Source: Pogona vitticeps | Lineage: Eukaryota > Chordata > Lepidosauria > Squamata > Agamidae | Direction: 5' to 3' | Length of the DNA: 64,000 bases | Assembly (NCBI RefSeq): GCF_051106095.1 | Contig: NC_135783.1 | Location: 331,960,322-332,024,321, forward strand | Shown here: positions 1 to 11,172 of the stretch, one piece after another | How the letters are laid out: every line of letters starts with the position of its first letter | How positions within the stretch are numbered: position 1 is the first letter of the stretch | The notes under the pieces: generated by a model | Database searches by the model: none | The model's input: only the letters and a program-made list of their open reading frames with translations | Told to the model about the DNA's origin: nothing | Program-made: the position numbers and the translations under genes

Positions 1-24
1 CTCCGGATCTTCGCTTGTTGGCAG
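1..24 (+). other. possible end of a non-coding first exon of LYSET
   Basis: The window opens with a short stretch ending GGCAG followed by GTACTT, which reads as a 5' splice donor. A non-coding first exon upstream of the single LYSET coding exon is expected from the mammalian gene, so this may be its last bases. The evidence is only the donor-like string and the position; it could be chance or belong to another gene. Confidence 0.25.
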
Positions 25-2779
25 GTACTTTGACTCTTGCATCTTCTGTGGACGGGTGCTGAACATCAATCTCTGCAATGCCAGATAGAGCAACTTGTTT
101 TGTGTTGTGTTGGTGAACGGTTCTGTGTGCCTTCCCTTGAAGATATAGTTGCCAGTAGATTGGGATACTGTATGTATTTGGAAAATGTTTAGACCAATAC
201 TGTGTTGTAATCCACCTACTGCAGATTTGGTGGGGTGGGGTTCTTAGCAACAGGAGAGGCTGACCCTTCTCACAAATGTGCGTACTGGAACTCTTGCCAT
301 TTGAAACCTTGTCCAGTTTCTAGTTGGCTGCCCTGCGTGTGCTAGTTGATGGGATTCTTGGCTGTAGAACAAAATCAAGTGCTATATGCCATCTCGAAGA
401 CTTAACAGATTTCGTTAGTGTGAGTTCTTGTGGATTACAGTACACTTCCTCAGACACTTTGTAAAGATGCCATATGTGTTTTGTTTTATTTTACCTGGTG
501 AGATAGACTGACAGAGCTAATTCTTTGAAAATGTCACAGTGAGAGTCTTACAATCATCTAGCAAGGAATGTCACATTGTTGTTAAGGTTGGGTGCTTGTT
601 TTGGATTATTTAATAGAAATTGTGCTTTGCTTATATTTTAAGTGTGTTATGTCTTGTACATTGAAACACATCATTGGGCCAAAGAGAAGGAAGAGAAAAG
701 AATAGTCAATTATAGAAGACTGAAGTCAGCCAACCTGAGTGTGCCATTTTGAAATCACAATCATATGTGCGAAACATTGCCTTCTATGGGTTTTGGAGGT
801 TGTTGAGGAGGGGTTGTCACTACTGGAGCACTTTACAACAATCAAAAAATACATGCTTAGACTGTAGTCCAGGTCAAACAGGCACAACATGTCCTGCAAC
901 TTATTAAAATGCCTGAAGCCGCAGCATTTACTTTGGTAAGTTGTACTTGAGATCATTCTTAAAGCAATATGCTGAAAGAATTATTAGGAGTGTCTGCAAC
1001 TACTGTGTAGAGTATTTAATAATCTGGTGTGGTGGATGGCTAGTTAGTTAGGATGTCCAAACTGAAATTTCATTGGAGCACCTAGTAACAGTATCCATTT
1101 TAGCTTCAGCCTGTCAAAAGTGTAAGTAAGCATTAAAATGTAAGAACATAAGAATTACTTTCTCAGTTCGTTTAGCCTATCTAGTCCAGCATTTTAAAAT
1201 CCATAAACATTTCTGAGCTGAAGAGGAAGGGTGTGGTGCATTTTCCCTGTCTAATATTCTGTTATAGATACTGTACAGCCTTTGTACATGGAAACGTCAC
1301 AACTGCTATTGTTAACAGAGACACTAATCTGTCTTTCAAGAAATGCAGAATTATATCAATTAAAATAAATTTATAACAATCCAAGAGCCATATTGATCTG
1401 AATTCATCAAACTCATACAGTATTCTTAACTCTCTTTAATCAATAAGACTTACAAAATCTTCTGGTTTTAACATCTGGGAACTCCCCTTGGTGTATTGTC
1501 TGATTATCTCATGTCTGCATATTTCCCTCTCCCAAGTTCAGAGTGAACTTTATATGAGAGCAAAACTGTAAACAGTCTTGAAAGTTAAATAGAATCTATC
1601 AGAACCCTTAAATCTCTGAGCTGTGCTTATAAATACTGCAGACAAGGTTAAACTGTTAGTTTTATGGTAGCTTCTAGATTATGCTGCTTTTTGCTAGTTT
1701 CTAGAATTTGCAGTTAGTAATAGATGCCTGTAGCAGTTTTGGTTCTCCACCTTCTACCCCTCCTGACCAATTCATGGCTATAAATCTCATGTTGTACTGT
1801 GGTGAATGATGTAGCTCGTGATTCTTTGTTGGCAATGCTATCTGCTTTTTCTGTGTGGAAAATAGAGGATGTGGGTTAGAGTTATATCAAGTTCTTTAGA
1901 TCACAGCTGTTAAGTGAGAACTACGCTTGCACTAAAGAGTCTTCAAGTATAATGCACTTCCCTGAATGGTCAGACTCTATACCCTGGACTTCAGCTTCTT
2001 TCAGATAAGATAGATCATTCGAGATCAGCGGTATCAGTGTTTGCAAGTATACAAACAGACTCTTACAGGCAACACTGCTGCAAATTCAGCTCTAGTATCT
2101 GCACCCTGAGCATGATTCAGATGTAGCTAACTTAGGCAAAAGTTATTCAGCTTGGTCTCATCCAAATTCAGACTTTCCATAAATTGTTTTTCTGCTTTTC
2201 ACACAAGCTGAATAGTCAACAGTGCCCCTGAAGGGCACAAGATTTTCGGTTATCAAGAAAAGTGTGTGTGTGTGTGTATGTGTGTGTTCATGAACCTGCA
2301 TTAATTTTCACTGATGAATCCGTTCACAGAAATCAAGATAACCAGATATGGTAGTAGCTAATTTATTCTGGATATGCTTTGGGAAGACAGGCAGTACTAT
2401 ATGTATAAAAGCAAGATAGCATAGTTGTACAGCTCAGTCTGTAAGTGTGCTGTAGCAGTGTGAATTCAGCCACTAGACTGCATTTTAGCAGGTAAAGCAT
2501 TATTCCATACTGCACAAGGTGGGACAGAACAAAAGCCTATGTGCAATATAACTACTTGCGTTGAAGTTAGCTATTAGAAAAGCTGAGATGGAGTGATACA
2601 AATCCATTCTTCGAATCTTATTAGCTCCTTGGCTGCTAAAATGCCAGGAGATGGGAGCTCTCTGTGGCTTGTATCCTGTCCCTATCAACCTGTAGCTCAC
2701 ACAGCACAGGTGTACTGCTGCATGGTCAAGAGCGTGAGCCTGCACTAGCACTGAGAATGGTACGATCTTTAATCTAGAA

Positions 2780-3230
2780 TAGAGACGGGCACAAACCAAA
2801 CTGCAAACCAGGAAAACAAACCAGGCTTGTTCATGGTTCAGTTTGTGATCCGGTTCAGGGATCCCATTTTGCCGAACCAAAACAAAGTGCCAAACTTTTT
2901 TCCCTTTGGCCAGCTGGGCTTGCTGCCTCTGGACCTGCTGCCCAGGGCAGGTCCATGCTCAGAGGCAGCGGGCCCGGCTTCTGGCAGGGAAGCCTGTCCC
3001 ATTGCCTCTGAGGGTGGCAGTGGCAGCAACAGGAGCAGGTAGGGAGGTGATGGGGCAATGGGAAGGGGGTGGGGTGGGCAGTGGAAGAGGCAGAGGGCAG
3101 GAGCAGGCAGGGGCCCCCCAGCACGAACCTGAAAAACCAGTTTGTTTTTCCGGAGGTTCATGGTGGCTCGTGGTCAGCCAAGAACTGTGAACCGTCACAA
3201 ACTACCAGTGTATCTGACTCGTGCCCTTCC
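2780..3230. repeat. unclassified interspersed repeat, partly palindromic
   Basis: The edges carry related strings in opposite orientation (GGGCACAAAC at the left, CTCGTGCCC at the right). The sequence GTTCATGGTTCAGTTTGTG near the left is echoed by GGTTCATGG and TCACAAAC near the right. The interior is GC-rich. This looks like a non-autonomous DNA element, but I cannot name the family. Confidence 0.35.
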
Positions 3231-3234
3231 ATAG

Positions 3235-3578
3235 TCCAGAACAGGCTGCAAAGATTGCAGATAGCTGTGCTTGTCCTCCTCCCTCACAGCCTTTAAGAGG
3301 ATGCTCAAAACAAAGCTGTTCACTAAAGCCTTTGAGAACATTATCTTTTAATGTCTTATAGACTGATCATTTTGATTATTTTTGTTTGCCATTGTTTTGA
3401 TCCTTTTGTGATTTACTGTATTAGATTATTGCTGCTGTATTTGTGTAGGCACATGGTCAGTTTTTAAAGATACTACTTGTGATTGATATTATCCTTATGT
3501 TACTTTAGATGTAAAGTTCCCAGAGTAGTGCTCAGCACTAATTGGCGCAGTATACAAGTGTAATTAATAAATCAATAA
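3235..3578 (+). mobile_element. L2/CR1-clade LINE 3' end fragment
   Basis: The sequence ends with a GTAAAGTTCCCAGAGTAGTG string and an AATTAATAAATCAATAA tail, the typical form of L2-like 3' ends in squamates. Its beginning resembles the last codons of such a LINE frame. It is 5'-truncated and old. Confidence 0.5.
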
Positions 3579-4721
3579 CTGAATGAGAACTTTAGTACAT
3601 GATACATTGAAATGGTTTGCTGCCATGTAGCTCATCAGACTGGTGTTGGTCAGTTGCCTTTTTGATGATAATGAATGAGCCTGGTGTCTCTTCTGCATTT
3701 TCAACCTGTACAAGTGATTACCCATATTTAACTTAATTATAATTGGGCATTTCTCTCTTAGTGTTCCTCGTGTTATGCAAAATAAAGTCTAATATGAACA
3801 TAAGTTCTTTTTGTCTAGGAAAGTAGATGAGATTAAATGAAGTAGCCTTCTGCCAAGAACATCTTTTAGCCAAAATAAATATTGCATGCTGATAAACCAG
3901 CTAGAATTCCTTCTTTCTGCTTAGTTCTTTTTTTCTAGGTGAGATAGTAGAAAGTTGACTGAAGATCACAACTTGGGACAAATGGTTTATTCTCCTTTTC
4001 AAGGATAAGTCTATGCTTATCTCTGGTTTTGAACTTCTTTAGTATTTTGTCAAAAGAAGGAACACTCAGTAAACTCAAGAGAGAAGTCTAACATGAAATA
4101 GTTCTAAACTTCAAAAAGGCAAAAGGAAGAGCAGACCACTTAATACACTTGTTTCTAGATTTTGTCCTAATTAATTCAAACAGTACCTCATTGAATCAGG
4201 TGAATACTTTATTTTTTTGGGACAGCAGCTGATCTGAGGGACGACCTAAGGCTTACTCTCTATGATCATTTCCTCTCAAGTGTGTGATCTGGTACTCAGG
4301 TAAGATTGAGTCAGGTGAGGTATTTTTTTCTTGGGCATCCCTACACTCTCAGAGTAAACATTGGACTACATAGAGTTACAACGATGGATGTGGTAACAGT
4401 TGCTGCGTACAGTGATTTTAAAAAGCCATCCTGAGGACTCTAGAGCCATGTTAGCCAGATAGACTATTGTCATGACTTCAAATATTGCTTATGGTTGTAT
4501 TCGTGTACTAATTCTCTCTACGCATACATTGTTACTGTAGTAGTTGTAGTCCGAAGCCTCTGCATAGGGAAACAATCTCACTTGGCACTTACAACTGAGG
4601 TAATGTTGTGGAATACAACTGTTGGTATGCTCTCTTTGGAAGATTATCATATTTGTCTGAGGCATGGGCTTATCCATCCCTATTTAATTCATGTAACACA
4701 ATTGTTTCATATCTAACTTAT

Positions 4722-5245
4722 TTCATTTATTTATTTATTTTATTTATATGCTTCCCACACTGCCCAAAGGTCTCTGGGCGGCTTACAACATTTACAATAC
4801 AATAAAAATTCGTAACAATTAAAATATATATAAAATGGCCATCGGACCCACAGCTAATATTATTTCAATTAAAAGCCTTCTGGAACAGGAAGGTTTTGAC
4901 CTGGTGCTGAAATGTCATCAGTGTCTGCACCAGACGAATCTCAGTCGGGAGGGCATTCCATAGTCTGGGGGCAGCTGCCGAAAAGGCCCTTTGTCTACAA
5001 GCCATCCCTCTTACCTCCTTGAGGGACGGCTCTTTCAAAAGGGCCCCCTGGCTAGATCTTAACTGCCGGGTAGGTTCATATGGAAGGAGGCGGTCTTTCA
5101 GGTATCCAGGGCTCAAGCCGTTTAGGGCTTTATATGTCAAAACAAGCACTTTGAATTGGGCCCGGGCAGCAACTGGTAGCCAATGTAACTTATACAGAAT
5201 CGGCTTGATGTGTTCCCTGGTGGCTGCACCACTCACCAGCCGCGC
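4722..5245 (-). mobile_element. L2-type LINE, 3' fragment with end of ORF2
   Basis: On the minus strand a frame of about 123 codons (4865-5236) carries HWLPVAARAQFKVL, TYKALNG and PRLWNALP, the conserved C-terminal region of L2/CR1-clade reverse-transcriptase proteins. It is followed by a 3' tail with a GCCGCCCAGAGACC string and a run of AAATAAAT. The element is 5'-truncated. The readable protein end suggests moderate age. Confidence 0.75.
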
Positions 5246-5264
5246 TTCTTCATCTTCCCATCAC

Positions 5265-5465
5265 TATCGCACTTGTATTGTTTGGTTGATTGATTCCTAT
5301 TTATAGCAACCCTGGAAGGGTTTCCAAGATATGTGAGATATTTAAGTAATGGTTTTACAGTGCAGCCCGCAAGTAAATTTCCATAGCCAAAGGGAGGTTT
5401 GGACTCAGGTCTCCTGAATCCTAGTCCATTACTATGTTTACTACACTACATTACACTGTTGTGAC
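5265..5465 (-). mobile_element. tRNA-derived SINE
   Basis: Read on the minus strand, a degenerate tRNA-like head (GACTAGGATTCAGGAGACC then GAGTCCAAACC) is followed by a body that includes CATTACTTAAATATCTCAC and a segment near TTCCAGGGTTGCTATAAAT. The same body occurs in the element at about 56405-56605, so this is a family and not a real tRNA gene. Confidence 0.5.
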
Positions 5466-6139
5466 TTAGGAAGATACACTAACATAAGGCAATAAACTGA
5501 CAACTACAGAGAAAATAGCAAAAAGAGTACTGGAATTTGAGGATTCGCCCTTTCTGTAGTCTTCATATCCATGGACAATCTAATAATTATACAGTTCCTC
5601 TTTCGTTTCTTTTTAACATGTCCCAGTTGATACACAGATGTCTCTGTCAAATTTGGATTGGGGAGGACTAAATTTAAATACCTTAATAGCTATGAAGTTA
5701 CCAATAGCTTGTGAGTTACCAAGTATCTCTTATTCTAATTTACTTATCAGGGTTAGTGGATGGCTTAAGCCATGCACGGCAGGAAGAGTGAATAATATAT
5801 GCCACATTGGCAAGATAAAAATATACTGAATAAGTAAAATTCAACTAAGTTTTCTCCAGAAAAAGTGAAGTGGGGATCAAATGGGAATTTGAGTCCAACA
5901 TCTTGGTTCCCTACCCTGTCCTTCTCGCATTTGGAAGACTAGAACATGAGAAATAAACTGTTCCATCACTTTGCTGAATTCTTTATCCCTAGCGTGTTGC
6001 AGGCAGTTGAATATAACATGTCCTGTTGGCATCTATAGCGAGACTATGTTAGTAATTTTTCATCTGTATCATTACATATTGGTCCACCTGTTTTTTTCAG
6101 AGTCCTTAATGATTACTTTCATTCTTTAAGGTGCAGAGC

Positions 6140-6286
6140 ATGGAGAATGATGAATTTCCGTCAGAGGATGGGATGGATTGGCGTGGGATTATATCTCATA
6201 GCAAGCGCAGCTGCATTTTACTATGTCTTCGAAATCAACGAGACTTACAACAGACTAGCACTGGAGCACATTCAGCAACCCCCTGA
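6140..6286 (+). other. upstream overlapping reading frame on LYSET
   Basis: An ATG seven bases before the LYSET start opens a 48-codon frame (beginning MENDEFPSEDG) in another register and ends at TGA 6284-6286, inside the LYSET coding sequence. If the transcript includes it, scanning ribosomes meet this ATG first. It may repress LYSET translation. No evidence of a functional product was found. Confidence 0.4.
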
Positions 6287-6542
6287 AAAACTTAGAGAAG
6301 AAACTACTTGGATGCACTCCTTAAAAACACGGCTATTGTCGGTACCATTTTGGCTGTGGACCCTTATCTTTTTAATCCCTTATTTACAGATGTTCTTGTT
6401 CCTTTATTCCTGTACAAGAGCTGATCCCAAAACGGTGGGCTACTGCATCATTCCTATCTGCTTGGCTGTTGTTTGCAATCGTCACCAAACATTTGTGAAG
6501 GCCTCCAATCAAATCAGCAGACTGCAACTGATTGACACCTAA
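6147..6542 (+). CDS. LYSET: lysosomal enzyme trafficking factor LYSET (TMEM251)
   Basis: Single-exon frame of 131 codons that I recognise as LYSET/TMEM251. LYSET is a Golgi membrane protein that retains GlcNAc-1-phosphotransferase, which the mannose-6-phosphate tagging of lysosomal hydrolases needs. The start MMNFRQRMGWIG leads into a first hydrophobic segment (residues about 9-27), then a luminal-type loop with EINETYNRLALEH. A second hydrophobic segment (about 70-90, LLSVPFWLWTLIFLIPYLQM) follows. The C-terminus is very conserved and ends SRLQLIDT. Length equals the short human form. The upstream sequence offers AG acceptors at 6099-6100 (after a T tract) and 6129-6130, so the coding exon is preceded by an intron. 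An out-of-frame ATG lies seven bases upstream. Confidence 0.95.
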   Translation: MMNFRQRMGWIGVGLYLIASAAAFYYVFEINETYNRLALEHIQQPPEKLREETTWMHSLKTRLLSVPFWLWTLIFLIPYLQMFLFLYSCTRADPKTVGYCIIPICLAVVCNRHQTFVKASNQISRLQLIDT

Positions 6543-6711
6543 ATCAATCTTTGTTTTCCTATGAGTGGTTTTAAATGATCAAGATGCTGGGTTGCATCAG
6601 TTAAACATACAAATGGAACTTGAGATTCTTTACTACTACTACTGAATAGCATTTCTGCCTTCTATTTTTTAAATTTGTTGATTTAAAGTATGGGTATGTT
6701 CTATTTGGTGG

Positions 6712-6717
6712 AATAAA
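6712..6717 (+). terminator. candidate LYSET polyadenylation signal (AATAAA)
   Basis: AATAAA lies 170 bases after the LYSET stop. A second AATAAA occurs at 6977-6982 and could serve a longer transcript. Which is used cannot be told from sequence alone. Confidence 0.45.
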
Positions 6718-6999
6718 GAACCTTTTTTGAGGTTATAGGGTGACATTTTTCATATTTGCCTTATGCAGAATTTTTACACTTCACTGGAAGTCTTTGTGAG
6801 GAAATGTCTTTGAAACTTTACTTCACTGTGCCCCCTGCTCCCCATCTTCAAGCTTTCCTGAAGAGGAGAATCAGCAAAACTGACTTTTCTTTTGTTATAA
6901 CGTGTAGGGTTTGAATTGATCATAAAAGTGGCATTTGAGACATTGTTGTGCTTTCTCTTTCAATAATGTTGCACTCAATAAAACAGGGCTCTATTTACA

Positions 7000-8777
7000 C
7001 ACATGACTAAATGAAAATGAACTCTTGAGTTTTTTCCTACCAGAGTGTCAGTTTTTATGAGATGGCATTTCCATACATGGGTAGAAAATATACATACATG
7101 CATGTATATCTGATACATATATGGTACGTATGCAGATATACAGCCTGCAGCCACATACCTATTGACCCATATAGTTTGATTTTAAAATGTAGTTGTCCAT
7201 ATTCCTTATTGGTGTTCTTGTCTTTCAACAATTTTGATGCTTAGCCAACATCATTCTTGGTCTAACTAGTGCATTCTTTCTGTACATTGAATAAAAATTT
7301 CCCGATGAGCACTCTTCTGTCAAGTAGGACAGCTAAATTCAAATCTGTCCTGCTATTTGCAGTACCATCGGCAGATCATCATTAGCTGCCATGTCTTTTT
7401 GTTCACAGAAGTACAAGTATTGTCTAAGATCCTCTTGCATAAATTTATGCCCATGCAGGTTGATGACATCATCAACTGGGATTTATCAGCCATCAAATGT
7501 GTCCTATTTTACACACCCCTCCCCAAGTTCTGAGATGCCTTCTGGATCTCTTTTGATCTGGTTAAGCCTTTGGGTGCCTTGGGATTTCCGGGGGGGGGGA
7601 CCTTTAATGCCCCCAAATTGCCACTAAAAGTTCCCATCCAAGAGACAGAATCATGAGTGATTTTCAGGCATTAAAGGCTTCTACCCCCACAGAGGATCCC
7701 AAAGGCTTCCCCAGGATAAAAGGGATCTAGAAGGAAGCTTGGACTCAGAGAGGGGGGTGGAATAGGAAATCTTTAATGACTGATAACAACTTGCAGCTGA
7801 TGACATGATCAGCTTGGATAAGTGTAAAATTATGCCATAGGATTTTGGCCATTGTGTGGGCAATCCCATTATTGTGCGTAATCATGGATGTCACTGCCAT
7901 AAGGAAATATGGTGCCTCTTAGAAATGGGGGTGGGGAGCACAAACAGGATTTTGTTTAGGCAAAATTCTTATCACATATATTGGACATTAATTTTCTGAG
8001 TACTTCTCAAATATATAGCACAGAGATTGTGTTCTTTAAAAAGCCAGGTTTTCTTTCCTGCAGCAGATTTCAACAGTGTTCATTCCATACTGCAGCTGGC
8101 AAGAAGAGACAACAAAGTGCCTTTGAATCAATCTTTACTTCTTGTCAGTAGTGGGGTAATCCCTAACTGGGACAATTCCTATTTTTTCTTGCATGTTTCA
8201 TCTTAAAAAATCTGTTCAGATGCTGAGTTCAAACACCAAATCATCACATTCTTGATTACAGCCCAGCATCTGATTAATTGGTTGTTTCAATAATTAAAAC
8301 ATATGTCTGTAACTCAATAGAGCCTTTATATTATCAGAAAGCACAATCCAAAATTCTGGAGCAGTTTACATGCTTTTGCACTTAATGTTTCTCCTTGATC
8401 CTCTGTGTGCAGAAAGGTGAACATTCAGATTCAGATATTCTGCCAAAGTTAAGGAAGCTTAACTAATTTTTTAAAAAAATCTGAACAGATAAAGCATTGT
8501 TTTTCCATTGGCTGGCAAACTAATTGAGTGTGCTGTTTAAAGAAATGAAACACAATTGCTTCTTTCTTTGGCCTGCTGAATCGTGGATAGGAGAGTCATT
8601 TTTCAAAGCAGAATTCATGAAGGCCAGAAATTAAAAACAAGCAATTCTGAAATACTGTGTGCTGCCCACCACTGATTTAATTTAAAAAGTGATGCAATAA
8701 CTGCATCAGCGTTGGGGAAACAAAAGAGAGGTCAGAAATCTGATATGTAGGGTGGTCTAAAAGTCTGTTTTAAATCT
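7000..8777. other. intergenic stretch between LYSET and GON7, first part
   Basis: No host exon was seen. It contains one large imperfect palindrome (see the separate entry) and otherwise AT-rich sequence with nothing I can name. Confidence 0.5.
7415..7850. repeat. large imperfect palindrome, MITE-like
   Basis: The left arm (GTTGATGACATCATCAACTG ... CAAGTTCTGAG ... AAGCCTTTGGG) reappears inverted on the right (CCCAAAGGCTTC ... GGACTCAGAG ... CAGCTGATGACATGATCAGC). The arms are roughly 150-200 bases each with scattered mismatches. No transposase is present. This is most simply an old non-autonomous DNA element. Confidence 0.5.
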
Positions 8778-8918
8778 TAGTAATCTTCGAATTGCAGAGC
8801 TGGAAGGGACCCTATGGATCATTGAGTCAAAGCCCTGTCAAGGAGGCACAGTGGGGAATTAAACTCCCAACCTCTAGCTCTGCAGCCAGATGCCTAAACC
8901 ACTGAGCTATCCAGCAGT
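8778..8918 (-). mobile_element. tRNA-derived SINE with CR1-like tail
   Basis: On the minus strand the element begins TGGATAGCTCAGTGGTTTAG, a tRNA-like A-box region, followed by GGTTGGGAGTTTAATTCCCC, a B-box-like region. It ends with a CR1-like string (AGGGTCCCTTCCAGCTCTGC). The same head occurs at about 16318. It is a SINE, not a tRNA gene. Confidence 0.65.
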
Positions 8919-9867
8919 TATGTGCCATCATGTTGCCTCCAACATTTAGCAGCCCTATGAATGAGTGATCTCCAAAATGTCTCTGCATTTGGAAAGTGTT
9001 CAGAAGCTTTAGTTTGTTCAAAATGCTGGGACCAGACTGCTGACCAAAGCTGGTTACAGGGAGAACCAACATTCATTGTGACAGGTTCACTGTGTACCAG
9101 TCTTTTTTGGGCACAATTCAAAAATATTGATTCTGACCTATATACAGTAATTACTTGGGTCTGAATTACTTGGACTAATCTGGGCAGGCTTTTTTCTTGA
9201 TCTCATCATCTTCACAGGTGTGCTTGGCAAGGACCTGAAAGACAGCCTTTTCAGCCACCTGGCAGGGTCCCCACAGCAATCTTCTGTTTGGTATCCCTAG
9301 GGAGCTGCAGGTGGAGGAAGGAACTAAAGGTCCACTTCTACCAGCAAAGCTGCATACAACTAAATATGAACCAGGTCCTTTGCAGGACCACTTGCAATTC
9401 CGGGCAGGAAAGATAACAAGGATAGCCCCTTTCACCTACCAACTCTTTAAGTAAATGATACAGGAACTCTAAGGAAAACTTTTAAAATATAGCTTTAATT
9501 TTGTTTATCTTCAAAACAGTAGCTGGCTTCACATTGCTGCTATGGAGGTACTTTAGATATTGAATGTAAAGAAAATATACCAAATACTCAGCATTATGTA
9601 TTTAGGAATGCTCGGCTGCTGTGCAGACGACTTAGGATGAAGGGCCACAAAATACTTCATGCCCATCTCTACTCGCGATGTATGGCTTTGACACATTCCT
9701 ATATCAATCTGAAAACATCACATTCCATGTTGAAAGAGAGGTTAGCAATTCATATCCAGCTTCTCATCCAAATCCAGAGGAAGCTTCAGATTGTAATCAC
9801 TATCCTGCCTCTCCAGGATTCATGCATTAGCGTTTCGCTTGGGAAAGAACAAGTTGAGGAAGGAACA

Positions 9868-10165
9868 TAAAATCACAGAATGAAGTTGGAAGGGGCCTAA
9901 TAAGGCCCCGACTTCAACTCCCTACTCAGTGCAGGAATCCAAATCAAAGCAAATCTGACACACTTGTCCAATTTTCTCTTGAATGTGCCTAACAATGGAA
10001 CACTCACCACCTCCTGAATTAATTGGTTCCACTGTGGTACTACTTGTAAGAGTTACAAGGTTTTTCCTGTTATTCAGCCTAAATCTGGCTTCCTGTTGCT
10101 TGTAAGCCCACTATTGTGTGTCTTGCACTCTGGGATGATCAAGAACTGAAAAGTGGAATACCACT
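9868..10165 (-). mobile_element. CR1 LINE 3' fragment
   Basis: Read on the minus strand, the sequence ends with the standard CR1 close (GGGCCTTATTAGGCCCCTTCC then AACTTCATTCTGTGATT). Upstream is the degenerate 3' part with GGTGAGTGTTCCATTG. It is truncated and old. Confidence 0.65.
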
Positions 10166-10238
10166 GCCTTGTGGAATCCTGCTGCTTAAAGTGGCCACAT
10201 GCTTTTAGGGAACAGCCCAATGCTCTGTCCTGCTAGGT

Positions 10239-10562
10239 CAGTGATGGCGAACCTATGGCATGAGTATCACAGCTGGCACGCAGAGCCCTTTCTGCAGGGA
10301 TGCAAGCCATAAGTCGCCAGATTGCTACTCCCCCCCCCCAGCCAAACCTCAGGAGGTGGCTGCAGCCACGGTACTGGTGCTTCAACAGGCAGCAGGCCAT
10401 GAGCAGCTGGCACTGGCGGGAGATCTGGAGTGAGGTCTCGAGGCACCTCTGTGCCCAAGATTCCCACTTCTGCTGCCACTTCCAGTTTGGCACACCACCC
10501 ACTGGGTTCCGCCCCCCCCCCCAGGTTTGGGGACTTAGGCCCAAAAAGGTTTGCCGCCACTG
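10239..10562. mobile_element. non-autonomous hAT-type transposon with 8-bp duplication
   Basis: The element starts CAGTGATGGCGAACCT and ends with its inverted counterpart (AGGTTTGCCGCCACTG). It is flanked on both sides by the identical 8-mer TGCTAGGT (10231-10238 and 10563-10570), as hAT transposition produces. The GC-rich interior carries no transposase. Long accidental reading frames inside it are not genes. Confidence 0.8.
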
Positions 10563-10777
10563 TGCTAGGTCTTTCTTGAAGGAAAAGCTGGGCATGCAGA
10601 GGGAGATTCTCCTGCTGCAGCCATCAACCCTATCTATCTTGTTCCAAAAGAGAAAATGTATGTACAGGCAATTTTGGTCTGATATTACCTTTTGTTCTTG
10701 AAGTTAAAAAAAATTCTAAGCAGCCTAGACAATCTCTGCCCACCTCTCCAGCATCATCATGCTTGCCATGATGTGAA

Positions 10778-10783
10778 TTTATT
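10778..10783 (-). terminator. candidate GON7 polyadenylation signal
   Basis: TTTATT on the plus strand is AATAAA in the GON7 direction, about 290 bases after the GON7 stop. The spacing fits a short 3' UTR, but usage is unproven. Confidence 0.3.
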
Positions 10784-11047
10784 GTCTTTAAATACTTATT
10801 ATATTTCAAAATTTCTCATACACAACACATTTAAAAATCAGGAAGACCATATCAGATACACACCATTTTATCTAGCTGTTTAAACAAATCAGATATTACA
10901 AACAAATAACCACCTTTATGTTAAGTAATAATAAACAGAAAAAAGATTGGCATATTTCTAGTTGCCAAAACAGCCCTGCTTCTTTTGGCTGAAAGTGTCT
11001 ATACAATACATTTCCAATGACTTGGAGAAAAATATATTCAGTTTTCA

Positions 11048-11089
11048 TCAGGAGTGTCTCTTTTTTCGTCAGGAGTGTCTCTTTGTCCG
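11048..11089 (-). repeat. 21-bp tandem duplication over the GON7 stop codon
   Basis: Two 21-base units (11069-11089 and 11048-11068) follow each other in frame. In the minus direction the first reads R-T-K-R-H-S-stop and the second R-K-K-R-H-S-stop. The second stop would end any read-through product after six more residues. Confidence 0.8.
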
Positions 11090-11172
11090 CTTTAATGGTG
11101 GTCCATCAGTACATGATTTGGCATTGACATGATTTTCTTCTTCATCTTCAATGTCCTCATCATCTTCATCAC
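11069..11172 (-). CDS. GON7: GON7 coding exon 2
   Basis: The acceptor reads TTTTTAAACAAG/GTGATG. The exon completes a Gly codon across the junction and encodes the acidic stretch and the PPLKRTKRHS tail before TGA (11069-11071). Confidence 0.88.

Larger units (their letters stand above)
25..6130. other. non-coding stretch before LYSET, with old repeats
   Basis: No host coding exon is visible here. It holds a short CR1-like tail near 1138-1205, a TG microsatellite near 2258-2288, an unclassified repeat at about 2780-3230, two L2-type LINE 3' ends and a tRNA-derived SINE. The rest is AT-rich sequence without recognisable structure. It is probably the first intron of LYSET. Confidence 0.5.

Noticed and set aside
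9175-9435. 86-codon minus-strand frame
   Set aside because: No recognisable domain, adjacent to CR1 sequence, no promoter or splice evidence.
10233-10701. several 90-130 codon frames on both strands
   Set aside because: They fall inside the GC-rich hAT-type element and overlap each other. No recognisable domain.
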